From NCBI GenBank assembly GCA_938743325.2, contig OW568890.1, positions 532,127-596,126 on the forward strand: 64,000 bases of DNA, in the 5' to 3' direction. A model generated the notes under the pieces. It was not told the origin of the DNA and did no database searches. It saw only the letters and a program-made list of their open reading frames with translations. This DNA is from Pycnococcus provasolii. Its lineage: Eukaryota; Chlorophyta; Pseudoscourfieldiophyceae; Pseudoscourfieldiales; Pycnococcaceae. The translations under genes and the position numbers were made by a program. Shown here in pieces: positions 39,351-49,400 of the stretch; within the stretch, counting starts at the first letter, position 1; every line of letters starts with the position of its first letter.

Positions 39351-41234
39351 TTACTTCTTCGGTTGGCGCACCTCAGAGAGGAACGAGTCAAGGCCAAACA
39401 GATCTTCGCCCTGCTTTCTCTCGCCCTGCTTTCTCTCCTTCTCGAACATCACAGGACCGGCTGAACGAGCGGCTGCACCACCTTCGCCAGCTTCGTCTTT
39501 GCCCGCACCAAGGCCTAGAGGCTGCTTTGCACGGAACCTGTCTGTGTCCACCTTTCGCTCTCCCTCAGCTCCTCCTCCTCCGTACATCGCGTCGTCCGCC
39601 TCACGTCGCCGCGATGCACCTGTGGGTGCGTACAAATTTGCCTTCGATCGGTCGGTGAACAGCTCACCCTCGTAGATGTTGTAAGCGTCGTCAGTCATGA
39701 GGCCTTGCCCCAGTCCACCCTCTCTGTCGAACAGGCGCTGGTCAAAAGCACCCGCACCGCCTTGGCCCACATTGACGGAAGCTTGCCCAAGTGCCACCTT
39801 CTCACTAATGTCGCGATCGCGATCACGCGTCAGCTTCGACCGCTTAGCAAGGCTTTCACCGCCCGCGACACCTGCGAGCGCGCTCTCCGTATTCAATGCA
39901 CGTTTGTTATCCATGCGGCGCTCGCGTTCCCGCTCTCTGCGACGTTCTTCGCGGATCGCATCGCGATCTCTCCTCGCCGCGGCGTCCGCGTCGTCGTCGT
40001 CGTCGCCACCGTGTCGCTCTGGCGTAGCCTGCGGTGTAACGTCGTCGCCACTCAAGTACGGCGGAGTCTCGTCGCCTGCCGCGCCTCGTTCTGGCGTGTC
40101 GTCGTAGCCCATGCCAGGCGGCGGAGGCATTGGAGGAGGAGGGGGAAAGGCTGCGCCGCCGACATTTGGAGCAGCGTCGGCAGCAGCAGCGGCGACGGCG
40201 ACGACACCGTCGTCGCCACCGTCCCTGTGCATGGATGGAGGAGGCATGGGCGGCGGTGGTGGAAAGTCGCCGAGACCGCCACGCTCGACGCGCGCTCTCT
40301 GTGCGAGGTCACGAAGTTCCACCTCTCTCCTTTCCTTCTCACGCAGCTTGAGCTCCTGCGACACCTTGGCACGCGCGTTGACCGCCTCGCGCGCCTTCTG
40401 CTCGGCGACGTACATCGCCTCTGATAGCTTTGCGAAGTTGTCGTTGATTGACACCTCTTGCATACCCCGTCCGTCCGCCGCGAGTCGTTTGTCGAGTGCG
40501 ATGGTGTACCCTCTGCTGTTCTTCCAGTTGGAAACACAAGGCGGTATCTTCCACGCCTTTTGATCTTCGACGGTTAATTTTTTTGGCGGCTCGTGGAGCA
40601 CGGGCACGGGCATTTCCTCCGGCGCTCTCGGCGCCTTTTTCCCCTTGAACTTTGGCGGCTCGAGCGGGTCGACAGGCATTTCCACAACCTTGACGATTCT
40701 CTGCGTGATTCCCGTCGCTTCCGCCATGGCGGCGTTGGCGGGCGTGTACTTGACGTACGTCGGTTCGTTCGTCGCGCGTGGCCCGAGCATCGACGTCTTG
40801 GCTGTGGGGTTAGTTTTCGCGAGCACCTGTCCCGCCTTGGCTGAGAGCGCTTCTATGGTGCGTCTTGCCGTTTCGTCCTCCTCCTCCTCCGTCGGTCTCT
40901 GCAGGCTGTTCGCCTCCGCGCCTCCCTGGCGTGCAAGCGGCACAAGCGCCGACGCGTTGGCGAACACCTTCTTGCCTTCGTTTGCGCCAACGTTGTGCGC
41001 GGCGACGATAGCACCCGCCTGCGTAGTCAGTGCGTCTGATTTTTTGTTATGCTTTCGTCCCATGTCGAGCGGGTACTGCGCGACGATGACTTCCGGGTAC
41101 GCGCCCCCGTCGTCGAAGTCCGCATCGACGCGCGGCACGAACGGTCTTGCGTTATTTTTATTTCTCTGAGCGTACGTGGGCACTTTGTGCTGAGACTGCG
41201 CGTTGACAGGCGCGGGGAGGTGAAAGCGCACCAT
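39351..41234 (-). CDS. SKIP/SNW1 splicing factor (Prp45 homologue)
   Basis: The protein has 627 residues from the ATG at 41234. N-terminal features match the family: PPYxxR-like PTYAQRN, AYPEVIVAQYPLDMGR and the SNW region at about 175-330 (YVKYTPANA, RIVKVVEMPVDPLEPPKFK, PVLHEPPKKLTVEDQKAWKI, PCVSNWKNSRGYTIALDKRL, ADGRGMQEVSINDNFAKLSE). The middle is Pro-rich and acidic; the end has the conserved VALGQ, YNIYEGELF and FGLDSFLSE-type blocks. SKIP is a core component of the activated spliceosome and a transcription co-regulator. It is divergent from the flavoprotein gene at 41799. No frame damage. Confidence 0.95.
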   Translation of the reverse strand: MVRFHLPAPVNAQSQHKVPTYAQRNKNNARPFVPRVDADFDDGGAYPEVIVAQYPLDMGRKHNKKSDALTTQAGAIVAAHNVGANEGKKVFANASALVPLARQGGAEANSLQRPTEEEEDETARRTIEALSAKAGQVLAKTNPTAKTSMLGPRATNEPTYVKYTPANAAMAEATGITQRIVKVVEMPVDPLEPPKFKGKKAPRAPEEMPVPVLHEPPKKLTVEDQKAWKIPPCVSNWKNSRGYTIALDKRLAADGRGMQEVSINDNFAKLSEAMYVAEQKAREAVNARAKVSQELKLREKERREVELRDLAQRARVERGGLGDFPPPPPMPPPSMHRDGGDDGVVAVAAAAADAAPNVGGAAFPPPPPMPPPPGMGYDDTPERGAAGDETPPYLSGDDVTPQATPERHGGDDDDDADAAARRDRDAIREERRRERERERRMDNKRALNTESALAGVAGGESLAKRSKLTRDRDRDISEKVALGQASVNVGQGGAGAFDQRLFDREGGLGQGLMTDDAYNIYEGELFTDRSKANLYAPTGASRRREADDAMYGGGGAEGERKVDTDRFRAKQPLGLGAGKDEAGEGGAAARSAGPVMFEKERKQGERKQGEDLFGLDSFLSEVRQPKK

Positions 41235-41798
41235 CAATAGGCTCGCTTGCCCTGCCTGCCTGCCGTGAAGTGTTCGTTCGTGGAGGGTGAGCCGTGCGCC
41301 GCCGGTTGAGAAATGGCGATGGGGAAGAAGGGGAAGGAAGGGGGAAGGAAGGGGGAACCTGAGAACGCGCTCATACGCAACCCCTCTGGAGTTCGGGGTT
41401 CAGGGAATCGTAGTTAGGGGTTACGATTAGGTCGGAGCACGACGATGTGCCACCATGTAATAAATGTTTTCTTCTCTCCCTCCCTCCCCCTCCCCCCCTC
41501 GTCCCGTCTTTCCCGTTCGTTTTCTTCAATCTGGGAGCCATCCAGGCAGTGAGGCGAGGCGGCCTTTGTGCGATGCAGGGGGGGGGGGGGGGGCTCGAGC
41601 GAGAATGTCACGGAGGAGGGGGGACAGGGAGGTTGGTTGTTGTTCTTGGACCTTTATTGTAGGGGGTTCCACCGTTGAACGCCCTAGCGTTGCCTCCAAT
41701 TCCCCCCCCCTTCCCCTTCCTCCTTGGCTTCCTTTCCCCCCCTGCCATCTGCTTTTTTTTGCTTTGGTTTCTATCCACAAAACCAAAACCAGCGGGTG
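41235..41798. promoter_or_regulatory. Divergent intergenic region with homopolymer tracts
   Basis: This 564-bp region lies between SKIP and the flavoprotein. It contains GTTAGGGG at 41413-41420, a G16-type run near 41578-41593 and C-rich tracts near 41460-41510 and 41704-41712. Homopolymer runs here are a likely site of sequencing-length error. No gene seen. Confidence 0.35.
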
Positions 41799-42592
41799 AT
41801 GGTGACGGCGTCGAAGACAGGTCACCGTGCCAATGCGCCAGGCAAAGTGCGCCGAAGAAGAAGGTGCCTTCTTCTTCGCGTGCACCTTGCGCGTGGGCCT
41901 TGGGCGTGCTCATCCCAGGCACTTCCCTTGCTCCTGTCAAAACAACCGGACGTCGTCAAGCACATCAACGCACAAGACGCATTCTGGAACGCTACCAAGA
42001 CCGTCAGGAGAAGGGCAATGGAGAACAAGTGCGATCGAAAGAGAACGAACGAACGAGCGCGGAAAAGTAACGTACTCGTGCAGCACGATACCACCTTAGG
42101 TGCGCGCGGCGGCGGCGACGACGACGAAGACGAGTGCGACGTCCTGATCATCGGAGGTGTGCTCGGCGCATTTGTAGCGCACGCTGTCGCAACGGCCGTT
42201 CCTACCGCGCGCGTCGCCGTCGTCGAGCGCAACGAAAGCATTGTCGGACGAGACCAGGAGTGGAACGCGTCGCTGGACACACTCACAAAGTTCCTTAACG
42301 CACTCGGACCGGTGCACGGATACGACGACGCCATCACGCTGCGCGATAACGTCACCACGTCACGGTGGAAATGCAGCCGCGCATTTGTCGAGGGAATGAG
42401 CGAGCCGCTCGCGGTGACGGGTGTCATGGACTGTGGCGTTTCGCCACGGAGGCTCATCGATGCCGTCAGAGATAGCCTCGTTCGACGCGGGGTGCGCATT
42501 CACACAGGCACCGAGGCGACACACGTGCACTCACACAGAGACGCCGCTGTCGTGCAGTGCAGGGCGTACCGTCGAGGACGAGAAAAGGACAG

Positions 42593-42623
<31 letters not shown>

Positions 42624-43712
42624 AACCACGGCAACATCCCGACGCAGGTACGTGCACGTCTCGTCGTCGATTGCACGGGTCACTTCAGCCGATTCGCGGA
42701 GGAGTCGCGACGACTTCGCAGCAAGCGCCAACCACTGTTGCACCGCCCGCCGCTTGCCAGCGAGCCGAGAGGGCACGTCGTCGTCGTGGGTGGATGCCTC
42801 GAGGCGCCGAGCTGGCCGCAGGGAAACGATGTGGCGGACTTGCTTGCATGTTTTGATACCGTTTCTCAGGACGACATTCGATTTGGGCAGCCACTCTGGG
42901 AGGCGTTTCCCGCAGATCTCGACGTCAGCGGGACGACCATGCCGCGACGAACAGTATACATGTTCGCGTACATCGACGATCACCCGGACCGCCCGAGCCT
43001 TGCGGAGTACGCCGGACGATTCGTCGACGGCCTCTCGAGGTATCAGGGTGTGGATGGACACGGTGAAGAGGTTGGTGTCGTCCGCTTCCTCGCTGGCGCC
43101 CTGCCTTGCTACAGCGACATCGAAGGGCCGCACGTTCTCAGCGAGGCGAGGCGCGTGCTTCACGTCGGCGACGCGTCCGCGGCGCACAGCCCGCTTTCGT
43201 TCGGCGGATTTGGCGCAATGATACGAACTCTGCCGATGCTTCGCCCTCGCCTCGCGCGACTCTTGGAATCCGATCGCCTCGATGCGGGCAGCCTGCGACG
43301 TGCGGCAGGCGGCGAGTACGATCCAGCGCTGAGTTCGAGCTGGCTATTCAACCGGAGCATGTCGCTTCGCGTGGGAACATCAGCCGCGCGCACCGGCGAC
43401 TGCGTGCTGCGCACGCTCCGTCTCACCTTCACGAGTCTCAAGCTCTTGCAGCGCTTCGGAATTCGCAAGCCTGCTGACTTTTTTCTCGCTGACGAGATGC
43501 GCCCGATCCCTCTCATGCAGCTGCTTCTGGTGATGGGCGTGAGGCAACCTCTGCTTGCGTATTCAGCCGCCGCGCGCGCGGGCATGCTTGTATTTGTGCG
43601 GTGGTACGTGCACTACGTGTGTCTGTGCGCCGTGAGCGTCGTTCGTCTGATATCTTTCACGACGAGCGAGGCGAGGCGCGACACAGGTGGGCTAAAATCT
43701 GTTGTAGCATGA
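41799..43712 (+). CDS. FAD-dependent oxidoreductase of the plastid lycopene-cyclase-like family
   Basis: The protein has 637 residues from the ATG at 41799; a later ATG at 42018 is possible. The N-terminal 100 residues are Arg/Lys-rich, compatible with a plastid transit peptide. The dinucleotide-binding fold starts near 110 (CDVLIIGGVLGAFVAHAVAT) and is followed by VAVVERN and GRDQEWN, a pairing I associate with the plant plastid 'lycopene beta/epsilon cyclase-like' proteins. Then come GVSPRRLIDAVRDSLVRRGV, LVVDCTGHFS and the FAD-loop LHVGDASAAHSPLSFGGFGA. The last 80 residues include hydrophobic helices. A poly-Gly insert lies near residue 270. Substrate is unknown; a carotenoid or quinone ring is a guess from family resemblance. 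The kinase gene follows 92 bp downstream on the same strand. Confidence 0.78.
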
Positions 43713-43804
43713 CACACACTATACTCTCTTTTTCTTTTTTCGGGGTTTGCAGGGTGCGCGATGTTTGATTTGTTAGGGGTTTGATCTAGTCAGCACACTT
43801 TTCC

Positions 43805-46408
43805 ATGTCCGACACGAACAGCACGAACGCGCAAGCACCTCGACGCGCGACGTCGCTGCGATCGCTGCCAACCGCAACCACGTGGTCGGGACTGCGCGCG
43901 CTCGACGTCGACGTCAACGCGCCGGCGGATGCGCCCTCGCCGAGTAGAACACGCGGCGGGATGCCCTCCTCACCTTCCACCCCCTCTCTTTCGCGCTCAG
44001 GCTCGGGAGGAGGTTTCTCAGACCGCGTCTTCCTCTCATTCGAACCTTTCGAGGAACTGTACAGTATGGGAGAAGTGATAGGAACAGGTGGGTATGCCGT
44101 GGTGCGCGCTTGCACGTCAAAAGAGACGGGGGAGCAGTATGCTGTGAAGGTGATGCGACTCAAGACAACTGCACTTCCTGATAAGGAAGACGACAAGAAG
44201 GACGACAACAGCGACGACGACGACGACGACGACGACGAGCCTGACGCAAGCAGCTTGGAAGACGTTATGAAGGAGCTCAATCTGCTAGCAAGGCTGAGAC
44301 ATCCGAACATTGTGCGCATCCATCACGCAATATTGCACAGCGGCATCATGTACGTCGTTATGGATAGGCTCCACGGACCTGAACTCATGGATGCACTGTA
44401 CGAGCTGCCCGAGGGCAAGTATAGCGAAGATGACGTTCGTATGATCATGCGATCGCTCTTGGACGCTGTCTCATACATGCACAGCAGAGGTTGCGTTCAT
44501 CGCGACCTGAAGTTGGAAAATCTCGTTCTGCGTAAGTGCGGAGACCTCGGGAGCGTGACAGTTGTCGACTTTGGGTTAGCCGCCGCGGCGCGCGCACGCG
44601 AAAAGCTCGAGGAAATGTGCGGAACGCCGTGGTACGCGGCACCTGAGCTCCTCGTCGGCAAGCCGTACACTGCATCGGTTGATGCATGGGCGTGCGGTGT
44701 GGGACTGTATGCGCTTCTGTCCGGCGAATGGCCATTCGACTTTGATGACGAGGAGGATCTTGCAGATGCCATCGTGAACGAGGAGGCGTGCTATGACGAG
44801 ATGACGTGCTCTCCCGCGGCGCTCGACCTTCTCAAGGGTCTCCTTCGCAAGGATCCGAATGCCAGGCTGAGCGTCGCTGAGGCGCTCGAGCACGCGTGGT
44901 TCGGCGACCCGTCCACGCCAACGCGCATTGCAGCCACGCGAACGTCCGATAGCCTGCGCCACGTGCACCGCCGCCTGGAAAACCTTGCGAGCAGCAACCC
45001 AAAGCTTCCTCGCGTGATTTTTGCTCCCGGCGAATGCCTCGTGTCTGCTGGCGAGGAGAGCGATTTTGTGTACTTGATCGTTTCCGGAGAGTGTGCAGTT
45101 CTGGCTGACGGTGGCGTGCGCGTTGGAACGCGCCGTGCGGGAAATTTCGTCGGCGAAGCGCCCGCGGAAACACATGGCGACGAGAACGTGTTGGATGGTG
45201 ACACAATCTCGCCAATCCCAATCGTCGCGAGGACGAAATCCGTCGGTCCAGATGCGACGAACGAAGGCGTTGCCATGGCTTCTGATGACCCGACGCTACT
45301 CTCGACGCTTCATACGCTAAACGCCTGGGTTGGTGGACGGCGGCAGGTGACTATCCAGGCTGTGACGATGGTGCGCGCGATCAAACTCGATCGCAATGCT
45401 ATGGCATGGGCAGTTGATGCAGACTATCGCGTTCAAGACGAATTTCAGGATGCGTTGCGAAGGCGACGCATCTCCGTCGCCAAAGCTGAGAAGGCTGCCA
45501 AATCTGCTCGAATCGTTGAGCTCAAGGCAAACTACGACAGCGTGATCCGTGAGTACTTCGATAACGCCGAAGATGTCGCGGAGGTGATGGAGCGGCTTCC
45601 CAAGGCATCGGGAGCGACTGACGAGGGTATTTTCGTGAAGCGCCTCATCGTTTGGGCACTCGATCGAGCATCGCAGCGTGTGTACGAGCTTGCATGCCGC
45701 CTGCTCTGCGAACTTCACGGGCAAGTCCTATCCGCCGACGGCCTGCATTCGGGCATATCCGCGCTAATGGCATCGCTGGATGACCTTCAGCTGGACTACC
45801 CGCACGCGCCAGCCGCCCTCGCGCTCGTTCTTTCTCGCATTTCAGTCGACGAGCTCGTCGCACCGTCGTTCTTACCTAAGCTGGCGCGCGATTTTGTCGG
45901 GGCGAGCGCTGAGGCTGTCATTATCACAGCCTCTGCACTCGTAAACACGAAACACGGCGCGGAGCGTATCTTACGCGTGTGGGGTGGTGGAAAGGCGGGC
46001 ACGACGGCTCACGCACGTGTGACATATGACGATCTCTTGGAGGAGTACGTGAACAGCCACGATACCGCGGAGGCTCTTCGCATTTTACATGAGTTGGCAA
46101 TGCCGCACTACATGCACGAGTTCGTAAAGAGGCTTTTGAGACGCGTCGTTGAGCATGAGGTTGACCGCCGACGTCGCAAGAGCTTCGAAGGCGGCGATTT
46201 GGGAAGCGTGCAGGAGAGTGGTCGACGCCTGCTGGATCTATTAGACACCGCGCGTGGGATTTGCGTGGTTTCGGAGGACCAGTACGCGCTCGGCTTGAGC
46301 CGCTTCGTTGACAGCCTTCCCGACATGGAGCTCGATGTGCCTCGTGCCGGCGAGGTTTGGTCATGCATATGTGAATATGCGCAATCAAAGAGTATTTTTA
46401 GATTGTAA
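43805..46408 (+). CDS. Protein kinase fused to cyclic-nucleotide-binding-like domain and two MA3 domains
   Basis: The protein has 867 residues from the ATG at 43805. The kinase domain (about 86-370) has every catalytic motif: IGTGGYAVV, YAVKVM, helix-C Glu, CVHRDLKLEN, VVDFGLA and GTPWYAAPELL. It is most like the CAMK group. An Asp-rich insert sits between the Lys strand and helix C (about 130-150). Residues 402-545 resemble a cyclic-nucleotide-binding domain (FAPGECLVSAGEESDFVYLI, then NFVGEAPAE), but the phosphate cassette is interrupted. Residues 562-695 and 738-866 are MA3 domains (YDSVIREYFDNAEDVAEVME; YDDLLEEYVNSHDTAEALR), which bind eIF4A in PDCD4, eIF4G and plant MRF proteins. A translation-control kinase is inferred. 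One exon, convergent with IFT122. Confidence 0.88.
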   Translation: MSDTNSTNAQAPRRATSLRSLPTATTWSGLRALDVDVNAPADAPSPSRTRGGMPSSPSTPSLSRSGSGGGFSDRVFLSFEPFEELYSMGEVIGTGGYAVVRACTSKETGEQYAVKVMRLKTTALPDKEDDKKDDNSDDDDDDDDEPDASSLEDVMKELNLLARLRHPNIVRIHHAILHSGIMYVVMDRLHGPELMDALYELPEGKYSEDDVRMIMRSLLDAVSYMHSRGCVHRDLKLENLVLRKCGDLGSVTVVDFGLAAAARAREKLEEMCGTPWYAAPELLVGKPYTASVDAWACGVGLYALLSGEWPFDFDDEEDLADAIVNEEACYDEMTCSPAALDLLKGLLRKDPNARLSVAEALEHAWFGDPSTPTRIAATRTSDSLRHVHRRLENLASSNPKLPRVIFAPGECLVSAGEESDFVYLIVSGECAVLADGGVRVGTRRAGNFVGEAPAETHGDENVLDGDTISPIPIVARTKSVGPDATNEGVAMASDDPTLLSTLHTLNAWVGGRRQVTIQAVTMVRAIKLDRNAMAWAVDADYRVQDEFQDALRRRRISVAKAEKAAKSARIVELKANYDSVIREYFDNAEDVAEVMERLPKASGATDEGIFVKRLIVWALDRASQRVYELACRLLCELHGQVLSADGLHSGISALMASLDDLQLDYPHAPAALALVLSRISVDELVAPSFLPKLARDFVGASAEAVIITASALVNTKHGAERILRVWGGGKAGTTAHARVTYDDLLEEYVNSHDTAEALRILHELAMPHYMHEFVKRLLRRVVEHEVDRRRRKSFEGGDLGSVQESGRRLLDLLDTARGICVVSEDQYALGLSRFVDSLPDMELDVPRAGEVWSCICEYAQSKSIFRL

Positions 46409-46494
46409 GATCATCTTGTTTTTTTTTGGGTCGTGTGTGTGTGATTTCTTTTCGAAAATTGAATAAAAATGGTCCATTTTCTTTTGTTGTATTA

Positions 46495-49400
46495 CTACAA
46501 TTCAGCTTTGTTGTGCTGCGGAGAGTCCGTGTCAAATTCATCGCTTGGGGCGGACGCCATAATCCCCTCGAGGGAGACGAGACCGGCGTCAGCCGTCGCG
46601 CCGGTGTGCTCCCGCGATATGGGCGCAACCTTATTCTCAAGGCAGTACATCTCGTACTCGTCCGCCTCGTAGAGGTGTCCTTCCGCCGCCTTAAGCGGGA
46701 TGTCGTGGCTAACAATACGGAAGTACTGCCTTGGCGCGAGCGACCCGCTTTTGGGATCTGGAACCACAAGCACATCCGAACGTCGCAGCCTGCGCAGGTG
46801 CCTTCGCCCACATACAATTGCCTCACCCTTTCCCGCAACGAAAGGGTCATCCTCCACGCTCGCGACGCGATTGCGCATCGGCGACCGGCCGTATGGCATG
46901 CCGCTCATGCCGCCGCCGCCCATCGCGTCACCCATTCCTTCAGAAACGACCGCCTCCGCCTCGCCCATCAACTCGTCGTCGTAGCCTCCAAGCTCAAGCG
47001 TCTGCACACTGCTTCCAATATTCTCGCGATCTCCGCGCTTGCCACCTCCGCCATTCGAGGCACCCACCGGTGCGAGAGCATCGCCTATGTCAGGCTCTTC
47101 CTCAAGAAGCTTCAGCGCCTCGACATCGGTCAGTCCATTCTCGAGGAGGAACTCGACGATCGGTAGATGCTCGAACGTTAGCATGCTACGCACGAAAAGC
47201 GCGCCGCACGAAGTGCAGACGTCTCCCACACCCTGCCCCGGAGCGAGCGCATTGGTTGCGCCGCATCGGTAGCACACAGGAAGCAACATCTCGTCGTCTT
47301 GGAAAGGAGTTGCGCGCACTGCAAGGCTGGCCAAGTCGAGCTTGCTCTCCAACGCGGGGGAAACGCGCATCGTCTGCATGCGATTGTAGGCGAGCCGGGC
47401 AAGCTTGTATGCACCAAGCGCCTCGGCACGCGTCGCAAGCGCCCACACGACGTATGTGGCGGATATGCCAAACGGCATCTCGACTCCACTGGAGAGACGT
47501 GCGAGAAGGAAACGCGCGGCGTTGAGAACTGTGTGAGGTGGGTCGGACACGAACGGATCGTCGACGGCGTGCACGACGAACGCGTACGCGTGGTACAATT
47601 CGGATCGCTCGAACATGTCCCAGTACGTTTCAACAGTCACGGGGTCGGTGATCGGCTCACCTGTGCCCCCGGCGGCTGCGTCAGCCACCTTGAGCACGAG
47701 TCCTGCGAGCAGGTGGAAGAAGTGTGCGGCATCTCGGAAGCGGCGTTCGCAGACGGCATTTGCCGCGAGCTGCTCGAGAAGTCGCCGAGCCTCTCCCTCA
47801 AGGCCAGCTTGGTAGTACTGCGCAAGGGCCTCCTCAAAGCGATCGTTCTCCGTCAGCCAGCGCGCGTATGGGCGGAATACCTTCGCGCGCAGCTCGGGAT
47901 TATCACGAGCCAGGGTCATGGCCTGCTCCCACTGCCCAGCCTCGATGTGCATTGCCACCAACTTGCTAGTGTCGCCAAGCTTAACATAGAGCGCCTTGGC
48001 GGACGCGGCGTCGCCATTCTTTCGGAAGTGCGCCGCAACGACCTGCATGCTGGCGGTGTCGCGGTGTGGGTCGAGGTCTCTGACAATGTCCAGCAGCTTC
48101 GACGTGCGGTTGTTCTTGACGAGTAGCTGAACAGCTCGATCGACACGCCCCGCCTTGATGTACATCTCCGCCGCGCTGTCGTGGTCTGACGTCTGCTCGC
48201 TCCACTCCGCCTGCCGCCGCACAAGCTCGTCGTATGCTGCGCTGCCCAACGCGGTGGCTGAAAGGTTGGGACCTGCACTCTCCGCATACTTGCGTGCTTC
48301 CTCGAACATGCGAAGGTCTGTGTACATTTCAACAATGGCGTCGTACCTCTTCGCGTCGGCGAAAGACTTTGCGGCCGCATCGTAGCGTCCGCACAGAGCG
48401 TGTACCTGGCCAATCCAGTACGACTGCTCTGCGGGTGATAGGGTCGACACGTTGCGACCGCGAAGGCTGCTGTCAATGTGACTGAGCAGGTCCAATGCTC
48501 GGTAATCTCGCACGCGGATGAGAACCTTTCTCGCGATGTCTAGCTTCATCGATTTCAGTGCCTCCTCTCCGAGCATACGCCAGTCCTGCTCCGTGACGCC
48601 TAGACACGCGACGGTGTACGCTCGTTCAAATTCTCCACGCTCGACGTAGCGGTACAGGCCGGCGGAGAGAGGCACGTCCACCGTCTGCATGCACACGTAG
48701 TGCAGACAGAACACCTTGCTTCCCTTGAAACCGACGACGAATCCTTGAAGGCGCTGCAGGTGCGGCGCAAATGGCCCCGTTTTGATACTAAGCGTCCCGT
48801 TGCCCGAGAAGCAGAACATATCCTCCTCCTCTGTGTTCCACGCGACGCTGTTGGCGTTGGTGTCCTCGTACACGATTTCCTTCGTGATGAGATCGTACAC
48901 GGCAACGCTCGTGCTCTCGTCCACGACGGCGAGCTTCTTCCGGCTTGCGCTCAGGTCAAGGCACCGGATCGCGGATGTGTGCTTGATGAGCTGTATGGGG
49001 AACTGTGCGTTGACGAAAATCTTTAGAACGGCGCCCGACTTGAGTCCCACGAGAAGTCCCTCGCGCAGCGGCGGTCCGCCAACCACCTTGATGTATCTGA
49101 TGAGTCCGTCGAGAATCCACTCGCGCTCGCGAACGCCGTCGAGGCCGTAAAGGTGCAGTCTCTTTTCCTGGCACAGGATCACGTGACCCGACGTGACGAC
49201 GAGCAGGTTGCACTCAAGACGTCGGTGAATTTTCGCGAGAACGCGGTAGTGCATGCTGCTGGGGTTGCTCTGCACGGAGGAAGAACCTACCTTGCCACTC
49301 GCGTCGCGTTCGCGGTGCACCTCGTAGATGATGATTCTGTCGGGCAGCTGCACCGCCAGCCGATCGCGATACACGGCAATTTTCTTGACGTAGTCGCGGC

